Part shown: one piece after another, positions 1-5,449 of the stretch
How positions within the stretch are numbered: position 1 is the first letter of the stretch
How the letters are laid out: every line of letters starts with the position of its first letter
Origin: Candidatus Saccharimonadota bacterium
Lineage (GTDB): Bacteria > Patescibacteriota > Saccharimonadia > Saccharimonadales > Saccharimonadaceae
DNA length: 8,812 nucleotides
Assembly: GCA_003545655.1 (NCBI GenBank)
Contig: DODJ01000046.1
Location: 1 to 8,812, forward strand
Direction of reading: 5' to 3'
Position numbers and translations under genes: made by a program
Notes under the pieces: model-generated
Told to the model about the DNA's origin: nothing
Seen by the model: only the letters and a program-made list of their open reading frames with translations
Database searches by the model: none

Positions 1-273
1 ATGGGAATGGTTGAAGAGGCAAAAATATTGGGCGAAAAGTATGGCTGGGATAGTGAGGCAATGACCGGAAATATTTATAAATTAGTACACCACTTTTTGG
101 ATAATGAGTTTGATGAAGCCGAATTAACACGCCGCTTTGTAACGGCCGACTGGCAACTTGCAAAACGCCAGAAAACGTGGCTCAAGCGCAACCCATTTGT
201 TCATTGGGTTGAACTTGATGAAGCCTATAACTATATTGCTCAACAACTTGAAAAGAAGCAGTTGCTCCCATAA
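1..273 (+). CDS. miaA: tRNA dimethylallyltransferase, C-terminal part (5' end outside window)
   Basis: MiaA transfers a dimethylallyl group to A37 of tRNAs that read UNN codons. The 90 residues visible match the C-terminal end of the family: an early MVEEAK segment resembling the 'GLVEEV' region, then the hallmark AKRQKTWLKRNP stretch with a following HW, which in the family lies close to the C-terminus. Full-length enzymes are about 300 residues, so roughly two thirds lie upstream of the window. The ATG at position 1 is therefore probably an internal methionine and not the start. The gene ends with TAA at 271-273 and is followed by a structured intergenic stretch without a clear T-tract terminator. 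The assignment rests on recognised motifs; the Walker A and substrate-binding parts are not visible here. Confidence 0.85.
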   Translation: MGMVEEAKILGEKYGWDSEAMTGNIYKLVHHFLDNEFDEAELTRRFVTADWQLAKRQKTWLKRNPFVHWVELDEAYNYIAQQLEKKQLLP

Positions 274-274
274 C

Positions 275-353
275 TTTTCCCAGACGGCTTCGCGCCGTGC
301 TTTCTAAGGGCCTCTGCGCCTTATAAAGCTCGGGCTGCAGAGGTCGTGGAAAA
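275..353 (+). other. Structured intergenic element (three-way-junction-like fold)
   Basis: Just after the miaA stop the sequence can fold into a closed three-helix shape: TTTTCC at 275-280 pairs with GGAAAA at 348-353; ACGGC 284-288 pairs with GCCGT 294-298 around a TTCGC loop; and CCTCTGC 311-317 pairs with GCAGAGG 337-343. The second arm has a competing local hairpin (AAGG near 306-309 with CCTT at 319-322). No T-tract follows on either side, so this is not a standard intrinsic terminator. It could be a 3' UTR structure, a processing site or a small RNA; I do not recognise a family. Confidence 0.4.
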
Positions 354-372
354 AATTAGGGAACAACATCAC

Positions 373-402
373 TTCAATTCAACTGTAGAGGTATGATATG
401 AT
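373..402 (+). promoter_or_regulatory. Promoter of the regulator-MBL-prepilin unit, with palindromic operator candidate
   Basis: A -10 hexamer TATGAT at 397-402 (with an overlapping second copy at 392-397) lies 18 bases after a weak -35 candidate TTCAAT at 373-378. An inverted repeat flanks the -10 region: TTCAACT at 378-384 and AGTTGAA at 414-420, with a second overlapping pair ACTGT 382-386 / ACAGT 407-411. The downstream gene encodes a winged-helix DNA-binding protein, so autoregulation at this repeat is a reasonable inference. Confidence 0.45.
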
Positions 403-435
403 AAGAACAGTAAAGTTGAACAAAGGATAACGGGG

Positions 436-1053
436 ATGATCGACAAACTATTCGGCTCAAAAACGCGTGTAAAGCTACTGCATCTCTTCATGAGCCATCC
501 TGGACAATCTTTTTATGTTCGCGAAATTACTCGGCTTATTGACGAGCAAATTAACTCGGTTCGTCGCGAGCTTTCGAATATGCTTGAAGTTGGTGTAATT
601 ACCAGCGACAACGCGGACAATAAGTTATACTACCAGGTAAATCAGCGCTATGAATTTTACACCGCGCTTCGGGCTATTTTTGCTGGCGAGACTATTACAG
701 CTGGCCCAACGTCTGCTACGTCAAGTGCAGATGGCGTGAACGATCATCACATTACTATTATTAACGAGATTCCTGCACTTCGCTTAGCGGTGCTTTCAGG
801 AGTACTGGTGAAAGGTTCTCTCTCACCAGTCGATATTGTACTAGTAGGCAACTTGCCTGCAACGAAAGTAAAGAATGCCATAGCGATGATTGAAAAAATT
901 GAAGGCCGTGAATTAAACTACACAGTGCTTCCTTACGACGAATTCTACTATCGCTTAAGTGTTCGTGATAAATTTATTACAGAAATATTGTCAGATAAAC
1001 ACAGTGTTGCGATAGATAAAGATAATATATTGAGCGGCAGTAATAGTCAGTAG
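436..1053 (+). CDS. Winged-helix transcriptional regulator with degenerate nucleotidyltransferase-like C-terminal domain
   Basis: The 205-residue protein starts with a winged helix-turn-helix domain (about residues 1-75; the SFYVREITRLIDEQINSVRR part gives the recognition helix, followed by a wing near GVITSD). A low-complexity linker (88-102) leads to a second domain (about 105-195) whose order resembles minimal nucleotidyltransferases: a strand with a GS pair (127-128), Asp133 in VDIVLVG, and a later DEFYYRLSVRDKFITEIL helix. The GS...DxD catalytic pattern is incomplete, because Asp133 is not followed by a second Asp two residues on, so catalysis is doubtful and the domain may act as a sensor. 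AAAGGA at 422-427 supports the ATG at 436. It heads a unit with the MBL-fold gene 20 bases downstream. The architecture is, to my knowledge, common in CPR bacteria; its target is unknown. Confidence 0.72.
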   Translation: MIDKLFGSKTRVKLLHLFMSHPGQSFYVREITRLIDEQINSVRRELSNMLEVGVITSDNADNKLYYQVNQRYEFYTALRAIFAGETITAGPTSATSSADGVNDHHITIINEIPALRLAVLSGVLVKGSLSPVDIVLVGNLPATKVKNAIAMIEKIEGRELNYTVLPYDEFYYRLSVRDKFITEILSDKHSVAIDKDNILSGSNSQ

Positions 1054-1073
1054 CAGCCAGAAAAGGAGTATAT

Positions 1074-1709
1074 ATGTTTGAGATTGAATACAAAGGTGGT
1101 AACGGAGTACTACTTTCAACCAAGAAGGCGACTATTGTTGCCGACCCAAACCTTTCAGTAATAGGGCTAAAGAACCTGCCCGTAAAAGAAGCTATTGAAG
1201 TTGCTACCGAGCCACGCTTTGCCGTGAACTCGGATGACGCAAAGCTTGTAATTGAAGGTCCAGGTGAATACGGAATAGCCGACTTTGACATACGCGGAGT
1301 AGCCGCGCAGCGTCACCTAGATACTGACGCCGACCCTAAGCTATCAACAATGTATCGTATCGAGGCCGGAGACATCCGAGTTGCGCTTATTGGAAATATC
1401 TACGAAAAGGTACGTGAAACACAACTTGAAGATTTGGGTATTGTTGACGTAGTTATTATTCCTGTCGGTGGTGGCGGATATACACTCGACCCAACGGGTG
1501 CGGCAACAATTGTGCGCCAAATTGATCCAAAGGTGGTAATTCCGGTACATTATAATGATAGTGCTTTGAAGTACGAAGTGCCCCAGGCTGAGCTTGACGA
1601 ATTTATAAAAGAGCTTGGTGCTCCGGTAGAAGAACTTCCGAAAGCTAAATTTAAGAGCGCGTCGGCACTACCTGCAGCGTTGACGATATACAAGCTCGAG
1701 CGATTATAA
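1074..1709 (+). CDS. Metallo-beta-lactamase-fold protein lacking the HxHxDH motif
   Basis: The 211 residues follow the layout of UlaG-like/Lactamase_B_3 proteins: an opening strand pair with KGGNGVLL and IVADP (Asp24-Pro25, the 'IDP' position), the PGEYGI segment (63-68), GNI (107-109), a glycine-rich IPVGGGGYTL turn (129-138), then the A(T)IVRQIDPKVVIPVHY block (144-160). What is absent is striking: where the family carries THxHxDH there is EVATEPRFAVNSDDAK, and the whole protein contains only two histidines, His81 and His159. A canonical two-metal hydrolase site therefore cannot form. It may be a non-catalytic relative or use an altered site. The start is well supported by AAAAGGAG at 1061-1068, five bases before ATG. 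It lies 20 bases after the regulator and 12 bases before the prepilin start, so co-transcription is likely. Confidence 0.75.
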   Translation: MFEIEYKGGNGVLLSTKKATIVADPNLSVIGLKNLPVKEAIEVATEPRFAVNSDDAKLVIEGPGEYGIADFDIRGVAAQRHLDTDADPKLSTMYRIEAGDIRVALIGNIYEKVRETQLEDLGIVDVVIIPVGGGGYTLDPTGAATIVRQIDPKVVIPVHYNDSALKYEVPQAELDEFIKELGAPVEELPKAKFKSASALPAALTIYKLERL

Positions 1710-1721
1710 CAAGGGGGATTG

Positions 1722-2702
1722 GTGGGCAGCCGTAGACACGGATTCACAATAGTCGAGTTACTCATTGTGATAGTGGTGATTGCAATTCTTGCTGCTATAA
1801 CGATCGTCGCTTACACCGGTATTCAAGAACGCGCCAAGCAATCAGCAGTCCAATCAGCTATAAGCCAAGGGGTAAAGAAGGTATTAGCCTATGCGGCGCA
1901 AAACGCTGACACTTTTCCGGCAAACGCAGCTGCTGCTGGCTTATCTTCGGGCGATGTGCAGTACACGGTAACAAGTAATAATACAGTTTCACCGAAAGGG
2001 TACTGTATTACAGCTACTTCTCAAGGGTTGACGTATTTTCAGACGAGCACGATGACGGTACCTATTGAGGGCACTTGTGATGGCTTGCTAGCTTGGTGGC
2101 CGTTTAATGGTGATGCGGAGGATGCAAGTGGGAACGGGGTTGATGGGACTGTCTACGGGGCAACATTAACGACTGGGGTGAACGGGGTTGCGAATACGGC
2201 GTACCAATTAGGTGAGTCTAATATGTATATTAATGTAGGCAGTCCGGCGGGCTTGTCGACCGTACCAAATGCATTTACCTACTCGGTTTGGGTCGCACGC
2301 ACGGGTGCCTCTACTAATCAGTGGCCGCAAATTATGGGTGCAAGCGATACTCATACTAATTTTGGTATTCGTACATCTGCCTACGGTAATAATGTTTATT
2401 TTGAATGGGGGACTTCGCCGTTTTCGGGGACATACGCCGGTTCGGGTACGCTTGTAAACCTAGGGACGGTCAATCAATGGCGGCACGTCACGATTACCTA
2501 TAACGGTTCAAGGATACGGGGGTATGTGAACGGCACTATTATTAGCACAGTCGATCCCGCCGCGGTCCGCCCGGCGATGGCATCGTTTAGCTTTACCACT
2601 AGTAGCAGTGGTTGGCAGGGGAAAGTTGATGACGCTCGTGTCTATAACCGCGCTTTAACTGATGCTGAAGTTGAAACGATATATCGAGTTGGCGCCCAAT
2701 AA
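1722..2702 (+). CDS. Type IV prepilin-like protein with C-terminal LamG/concanavalin-like domain
   Basis: The protein (326 residues from the GTG start) begins with a very short basic leader (MGSRRHG) followed by the class III prepilin signature: Gly7 then FTIVE with glutamate at mature position 5, and a hydrophobic helix to about residue 34. PilD-type peptidase would cut after Gly7. A pilin-like stalk (35-118) contains Cys95 and Cys119, possibly a disulfide. From about 121 a LamG-like jelly roll follows: LLAWWPFNGDAEDASGNGVDGTV, then the QWRHVTITYNGSRIRGYVNG core, ending with VDDARVYNRALTDAEVETIY, all typical of Laminin_G_3 domains. An in-frame TTG at 1719 is one base from the AAGGGGG Shine-Dalgarno (1711-1717), so the GTG at 1722 is preferred. 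A surface-displayed, glycan- or protein-binding pseudopilin is the likely role, and this could matter for host attachment. Confidence 0.85.
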   Translation: MGSRRHGFTIVELLIVIVVIAILAAITIVAYTGIQERAKQSAVQSAISQGVKKVLAYAAQNADTFPANAAAAGLSSGDVQYTVTSNNTVSPKGYCITATSQGLTYFQTSTMTVPIEGTCDGLLAWWPFNGDAEDASGNGVDGTVYGATLTTGVNGVANTAYQLGESNMYINVGSPAGLSTVPNAFTYSVWVARTGASTNQWPQIMGASDTHTNFGIRTSAYGNNVYFEWGTSPFSGTYAGSGTLVNLGTVNQWRHVTITYNGSRIRGYVNGTIISTVDPAAVRPAMASFSFTTSSSGWQGKVDDARVYNRALTDAEVETIYRVGAQ

Positions 2703-2728
2703 AAAATCACCCGGATGGGGTGATTTTT
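2702..2728. terminator. Two-way intrinsic terminator between the prepilin gene and rpmB
   Basis: An 11-bp perfect stem (2702-2712 with 2718-2728) with a five-base loop, A-rich on the left and T-rich on the right. Read on + it ends the prepilin transcript (the stem starts inside the stop codon); read on - it ends rpmB with its own T-run. Confidence 0.85.
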
Positions 2729-2743
2729 GAAGTAAGAGGCTGG

Positions 2744-2938
2744 TTAGGCGATAACGCCTTTTTTCTTTAGCGTGCGGATAGCCGAGGTGCTAAGAACCAT
2801 AGTAACCTTTTGTCCGTCAACCATGAAGGTTTTCTTTTGAAGGTTTGGCTTAAACACACGGTTGGTGCGACGCAAAGAAAAGCTAACGTTGTTGCCGTAC
2901 TGCTTGCCTTTACCGGTGAGTTCGCATCGTGCTGTCAT
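2744..2938 (-). CDS. rpmB: 50S ribosomal protein L28
   Basis: L28 is a small structural protein of the large ribosomal subunit. The 64-residue product shows the family pattern: MTARCELTGKGKQYGNNVSFSLRRTNRVFKPNLQ at the N-terminus, then the basic KKTFMVDGQKVTMVLSTSAIRTLKKKG end. In the usual CELTGK/CxxTG opening, only one cysteine is kept here, so a full four-cysteine zinc site is absent. Length is normal for a short L28. AAAGGAG lies about eight bases before the ATG on the minus strand, and a near-consensus promoter lies directly upstream. It stands alone between converging and diverging neighbours. Confidence 0.95.
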   Translation of the reverse strand: MTARCELTGKGKQYGNNVSFSLRRTNRVFKPNLQKKTFMVDGQKVTMVLSTSAIRTLKKKGVIA

Positions 2939-2970
2939 ATTATTTCTCCTTTATAAGGACATTGGTACCC

Positions 2971-2999
2971 ATTATACCTTTTTAAGGGGTAAGAGTCAA
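2971..2999 (-). promoter_or_regulatory. rpmB promoter
   Basis: On the minus strand: TTGACT (complement of 2994-2999), a 17-base spacer, and a perfect TATAAT (complement of 2971-2976). Transcription would start near 2964, giving a leader of about 25 bases with a good Shine-Dalgarno. This is the best-matching promoter in the window and supports a sigma-70-like consensus in this organism. Confidence 0.85.
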
Positions 3000-3011
3000 T
3001 AGGGGTAGTCT

Positions 3012-3040
3012 TTGCGTTTGCTGAGTATTTGTGCCATACT
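3012..3040 (+). promoter_or_regulatory. Promoter of the DUF805 gene, divergent from rpmB
   Basis: TTGCGT at 3012-3017, 17 bases, then CATACT at 3035-3040. The -35 box is 12 bases from the rpmB -35 box on the opposite strand, so the two promoters stand back to back. Confidence 0.5.
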
Positions 3041-3068
3041 GAAGATACATAAACTGGAGGGGCAAGGT

Positions 3069-3425
3069 ATGAATTTTGGTCAAGCAATTACAACGGTATT
3101 CAAAAAGTATGCCGAGTTTTCGGGGCGAGCGAGCCGTTCAGAATATTGGTGGTGGGTACTTTTTGTTGCATTGGTAAGCATCCCCTTTAATATTATTAAT
3201 CAAGTGACAACATCTGTGGGCACTACTGAGGTAGCAGGACTAGCATTGGGCGCGGGTCTCGTATATATCTTGTGGTCACTCGCCATTTTCTTGCCAAGTC
3301 TCGCTGTACTTGTACGTCGTCTTCGCGATGCAGGGTACGCATGGGGCTGGGTCTTTATTGCGTTAGTACCGTTTGCTGGACCGATTGTACTACTTGTATT
3401 TGTTCTTATGCCGTCAAAGGACTAA
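3069..3425 (+). CDS. DUF805 family small membrane protein
   Basis: The 118-residue product carries the DUF805 signature: an amphipathic N-terminus (NFGQAITTVFKKYAEFSGRASRSEYWWWVLF, with the GRxSRxEYW pattern at 20-28) and the RRLRDAGYAWGW motif (83-94) between hydrophobic segments. Three membrane spans are likely (about 26-44, 56-80 and 93-114). The family is widespread in bacteria and has no firmly known function. The start is set at 3069 because GGAGGGG (3056-3062) lies about seven bases upstream and the family motif starts right after it; the frame stays open to an ATG at 3012, but that position overlaps the predicted promoter. It is monocistronic or weakly linked to the following peptidase gene. 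Confidence 0.85.
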   Translation: MNFGQAITTVFKKYAEFSGRASRSEYWWWVLFVALVSIPFNIINQVTTSVGTTEVAGLALGAGLVYILWSLAIFLPSLAVLVRRLRDAGYAWGWVFIALVPFAGPIVLLVFVLMPSKD

Positions 3426-3433
3426 GCGTTTCG

Positions 3434-3483
3434 TGGTATACCGTAAAACAGATGTCGAAAGGCATCTGTTTTACGGTATACTA
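3434..3483. repeat. 23-bp hairpin with GAAA tetraloop
   Basis: Bases 3434-3456 pair with 3461-3483 in 23 consecutive pairs (two of them G-T), closed by C-GAAA-G, a GNRA tetraloop. It lies between the DUF805 stop and the M50 start. No T-tract follows the stem, so it is not a textbook terminator although it may still stop or slow transcription. The right arm holds TATACT (3477-3482), a good -10 hexamer, with TCGAAA (3455-3460) as a possible weak -35 box at 16 bases. Confidence 0.75.
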
Positions 3484-3490
3484 AAGAGTA

Positions 3491-4126
3491 ATGGATATTA
3501 TTTTGCAACTCGCGGTGGTATTTGGGGTGATTCTTTTTTCGATGACCCTTCACGAGGCCATGCACGCTTTTGTGGGCTATTGGCTGGGCGACGACACGGC
3601 GAAAAATGAAGGTCGCCTAACGCTTAACCCGATAAAACATATTGATCCCTTTCTCACCATTCTCCTCCCGTTAGGGTTGGCGTTGTTGGGTGGCCCAATT
3701 TTCGGTGGGGCGAAGCCGGTGCCATTTCGGCCAGACCAAGTGCGCTGGGGTGATTGGGGGGCGGCCCTCGTTGCGTTGGGTGGTCCACTGACAAACTTTT
3801 TCATAGCTTTTGTTTCGTTCGGTGTTTGGGCACTGCTTGGCGCGCCAGTAGTCGGCGTGGGCGCGCTTATCCTTACCACCATGATTACGGTAAATCTTGG
3901 ATTCTTTATTTTTAATATGCTTCCTTTACCTCCGCTTGACGGCTCGCGTGTACTCTATGCGTTAGCCCCCGATTTCATTCGCACAGGGATGCGCGTTATC
4001 GAGCAGTTTGGGGTGCTATTTGTATTCGCTATCGTGGTGCTTGCCGGGTCAGTGCTGGGAGCCTTTATGACAGGAGCAATCGACTTTTTCCTTGATGTAT
4101 TTTATACCATTTTCCGTGTTTCTTAA
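3491..4126 (+). CDS. M50 (site-2 protease type) membrane metallopeptidase
   Basis: This 211-residue protein is a compact intramembrane zinc peptidase of the S2P-M50B group. The catalytic HEAMH lies at residues 21-25 within the first membrane segment; the distal zinc ligand is Asp150 in the NMLPLPPLDGSRVL motif (142-155). The GGAKPVPF (72-79) and GGPLTNFF (97-104) blocks are also typical, the second being the usual GPxxN segment. About four to five membrane helices are visible. There is no PDZ or CBS domain, so it is the minimal form. Substrates are unknown; relatives cleave membrane-bound regulators or signal peptides. No good Shine-Dalgarno precedes the ATG (AAAGAG ends two bases before it), and a -10 hexamer sits 8 bases upstream, so a leaderless transcript is possible. 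It ends at 4126, close before the candidate RNA gene. Confidence 0.93.
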   Translation: MDIILQLAVVFGVILFSMTLHEAMHAFVGYWLGDDTAKNEGRLTLNPIKHIDPFLTILLPLGLALLGGPIFGGAKPVPFRPDQVRWGDWGAALVALGGPLTNFFIAFVSFGVWALLGAPVVGVGALILTTMITVNLGFFIFNMLPLPPLDGSRVLYALAPDFIRTGMRVIEQFGVLFVFAIVVLAGSVLGAFMTGAIDFFLDVFYTIFRVS

Positions 4127-4138
4127 GGAAAAGAGGAG

Positions 4139-4144
4139 TATAAT
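4139..4144 (+). promoter_or_regulatory. -10 box of the candidate non-coding RNA
   Basis: A perfect TATAAT 12 bases after the M50 stop codon. Transcription would begin near 4150-4152, exactly at the 5' strand of the long closing helix that follows. No clear -35 box is present at 16-18 bases (the region reads GTGTTT). Confidence 0.6.
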
Positions 4145-4294
4145 AAGAAGTACCAGGGAAGGACCCTAGGCGCACATGATTTTCCGATATCATTGATGAG
4201 GAAGGCCAAATGATTTCGTTCCGTGGAACGGTTTTGCGGTCATCCACCTTGCACATACGCGGGGAATATCATCAACGTTTAGGCACCCCTTCCT

Positions 4295-4323
4295 TGGTAC
4301 TACGACACCCTCTCCTGTATAGT
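4295..4323 (+). promoter_or_regulatory. Possible promoter of tRNA-Pro
   Basis: TTGGTA at 4295-4300, 17 bases, then TATAGT at 4318-4323. It overlaps the 3' strand of the closing helix and the terminator of the upstream RNA. The tRNA would then start from a point near 4330. Confidence 0.4.
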
Positions 4324-4339
4324 ATGTACAGGCATTTTT
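4314..4339 (+). terminator. Intrinsic terminator of the candidate RNA
   Basis: CCTGTA 4314-4319 pairs with TACAGG 4327-4332 around a seven-base loop, followed by CATTTTTATTT (4333-4343). The stem is only 6 bp, so termination may be partial, with some readthrough into the tRNA. Confidence 0.55.
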
Positions 4340-4344
4340 ATTTC

Positions 4345-4420
4345 CAGGGTGTGGCGCAGTTGGTAGCGCGTACGGCTGGGGGCCGTGAGGTCGCAAGTTC
4401 AAGTCTTGTCACCCTGACCA
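4345..4420 (+). tRNA. tRNA-Pro (anticodon GGG)
   Basis: A complete 76-base cloverleaf. Acceptor CAGGGTG 4345-4351 pairs with CACCCTG 4410-4416; D stem GCGC 4354-4357 with GCGC 4366-4369; anticodon stem 4371-4375 with 4383-4387; the loop C-T-GGG-G-G places anticodon GGG at 4378-4380; T stem 4393-4397 with 4405-4409 around TTCAAGT. The discriminator is A4417 and CCA is encoded (4418-4420). It reads CCC and CCU codons. The C1-G72 pair together with A73 is usual for bacterial proline tRNAs. Confidence 0.95.
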
Positions 4421-4435
4421 TAACTATATGCATAC

Positions 4436-4466
4436 AAAGAAGCCCTTGTTGGCTTCTTTTGTTTTT
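4436..4466 (+). terminator. Terminator after tRNA-Pro
   Basis: A nine-base stem (4436-4444 with 4451-4459) with a CTTGTT loop, running into TTTTGTTTTT. Confidence 0.85.
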
Positions 4467-4475
4467 AGGGGGCTA

Positions 4476-4484
4476 TGCTATACT
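4476..4484 (+). promoter_or_regulatory. Extended -10 promoter of the Nudix-RNase H gene
   Basis: TGC followed by TATACT (4479-4484), an extended -10 element. No strong -35 box is present at the usual spacing, which lies inside the T-rich terminator. Confidence 0.5.
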
Positions 4485-4516
4485 GAAAGTATAAAAAGAG
4501 GAAACATAAAACACCT

Positions 4517-5431
4517 ATGAAACAACGCCTATCGGTTCGTGCAATTATTAACGAAGATGGTAAGGCATTACTGCTGAAACGAAACAATGGGCGGCAAACG
4601 ATTCTGGGGAAGTACGAGTTGCCTGGTGGCAAGTTGGCGTATGGAGAACAGCCCGAGGATGCGCTGCGCCGCTATCTCCATGATGACGCCGGTCTTCATA
4701 TTCAGTCTTCTCAGCTCTTTGATGCGGTGACCTATATTGACTACGATGATAGGGCTATACAATACGGGGTAATCGTATATTTAGTAACACTTGCGCCACA
4801 ACGGCACCCTATGAAGTTGAGTGGAAACTATAGCAAGTATAAATGGCATTCGATGTCAAGCATACAACAGAATGAGCTCACTGATTTAACTCAATTACTC
4901 TTAGGTATTATTCAACAAGAAGAGTTAACAGATAAGACTTTAAACATAACAAAACTTAACGATGTTAATAAATCTACAGATGACAGCATTGTTATATATT
5001 CTGATGGGGGATCGAGGGGTAATCCTGGGCCGTCTGCAGCTGGGTATGTGATTCTAAATAATCGTCAGGAAGTTGTAGAAGAGGGCGGTGAATATTTAGG
5101 TATTACGACAAACAACATTGCCGAATATCAGGGGGTATTGCTTGGCCTAGAAAAAGCACTTGAGCTTGGCTACAAGAAAGTTGATTTTAAGGTAGACAGT
5201 ATGCTGGTGGTGAATCAGATGAAAGGCTTCTATAAAATTAAAAATCGCGAGCTATGGCCAGTACACGAACGCATACGAATGCTTATGGAGCAATTCGAGC
5301 GGGTAACATTTACTCATGTGAATCGGCAATTTAATCAATTGGCGGACGGTATGGTGAATAAAACGCTCGATACTCACGCGCGGGAGAAGAAGCTTATTGC
5401 AAAAGGCCCCACCGTAGAACTTTTAGGGTAA
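4517..5431 (+). CDS. Fusion protein: Nudix domain plus ribonuclease HI domain
   Basis: The 304-residue product joins two nucleic-acid enzymes. Residues 1-135 form a Nudix fold with GKYELPGGKL leading into the Nudix box; the box reads G38-x5-E44-x7-R52-Y-L-H-D56-D57-x-G59, so the usual metal-binding REUxEE is altered to RYLHDD. After a linker (about 136-155), residues 157-290 are a ribonuclease HI: SDGGSRGNPGP (Asp163), NNIAEYQ (Glu203), KVDSMLVV (Asp227) and the LADGMVN segment (Asp277) supply all four catalytic carboxylates, so RNA-DNA hybrid cleavage is expected. The Nudix half may sanitise nucleotides or bind one; its altered box makes activity uncertain. AAGAGGA lies about 14 bases before the ATG, which is unusually far, but no better in-frame start exists. 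Confidence 0.88.
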   Translation: MKQRLSVRAIINEDGKALLLKRNNGRQTILGKYELPGGKLAYGEQPEDALRRYLHDDAGLHIQSSQLFDAVTYIDYDDRAIQYGVIVYLVTLAPQRHPMKLSGNYSKYKWHSMSSIQQNELTDLTQLLLGIIQQEELTDKTLNITKLNDVNKSTDDSIVIYSDGGSRGNPGPSAAGYVILNNRQEVVEEGGEYLGITTNNIAEYQGVLLGLEKALELGYKKVDFKVDSMLVVNQMKGFYKIKNRELWPVHERIRMLMEQFERVTFTHVNRQFNQLADGMVNKTLDTHAREKKLIAKGPTVELLG

Positions 5432-5435
5432 TTTT

Positions 5436-5443
5436 GCTATAGT
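5436..5443 (+). promoter_or_regulatory. Extended -10 promoter of rnpB
   Basis: G-C then TATAGT (5438-5443) preceded by T, forming a TGC-extended -10 element directly after the stop codon of the preceding gene. Predicted start near 5450 agrees with the 5' end of RNase P RNA. Confidence 0.6.
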
Positions 5444-5449
5444 TTTTAA

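Larger units (their letters stand above)
4149..4340 (+). ncRNA. Candidate structured non-coding RNA, family unknown
   Basis: Between the M50 gene and the tRNA lies a stretch of about 200 bases with no convincing reading frame but with all parts of a small RNA gene. Bases 4149-4162 pair with 4288-4301 in 14 consecutive pairs, one of them G-T, enclosing 125 bases. Inside, TTGATGA 4193-4199 pairs with TCATCAA 4269-4275, and CGTTC 4217-4221 pairs with GAACG 4226-4230 as a terminal hairpin. A TATAAT box sits where it would start transcription at the closing helix, and a terminator hairpin with a T-run follows. The long rod with internal loops recalls 6S RNA geometry, but I see no diagnostic 6S sequence; it lacks the SRP RNA core and tmRNA features. 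Expression is inferred and unproven. Confidence 0.6.

Noticed and set aside
977..1765. Three minus-strand frames opposite the regulator and MBL genes
   Set aside because: They are shadows of well-supported + strand genes with matching ribosome-binding sites and domain patterns.
4149..4301. SRP RNA or tmRNA as identity of the structured RNA
   Set aside because: The GGAAGGAAGCAGCC-type SRP core is missing, and there is no tRNA-like end or tag-peptide frame as in tmRNA.
4065..4402. Two open frames on the - strand (4065-4256 and 4190-4402)
   Set aside because: They overlap the end of the M50 gene, the structured RNA and the tRNA, and encode no recognisable pattern.
4210..4494. Open reading frame of 94 codons on the + strand
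   Set aside because: It runs through the candidate RNA, the complete tRNA-Pro and its terminator, has no protein-like composition and no Shine-Dalgarno that fits.
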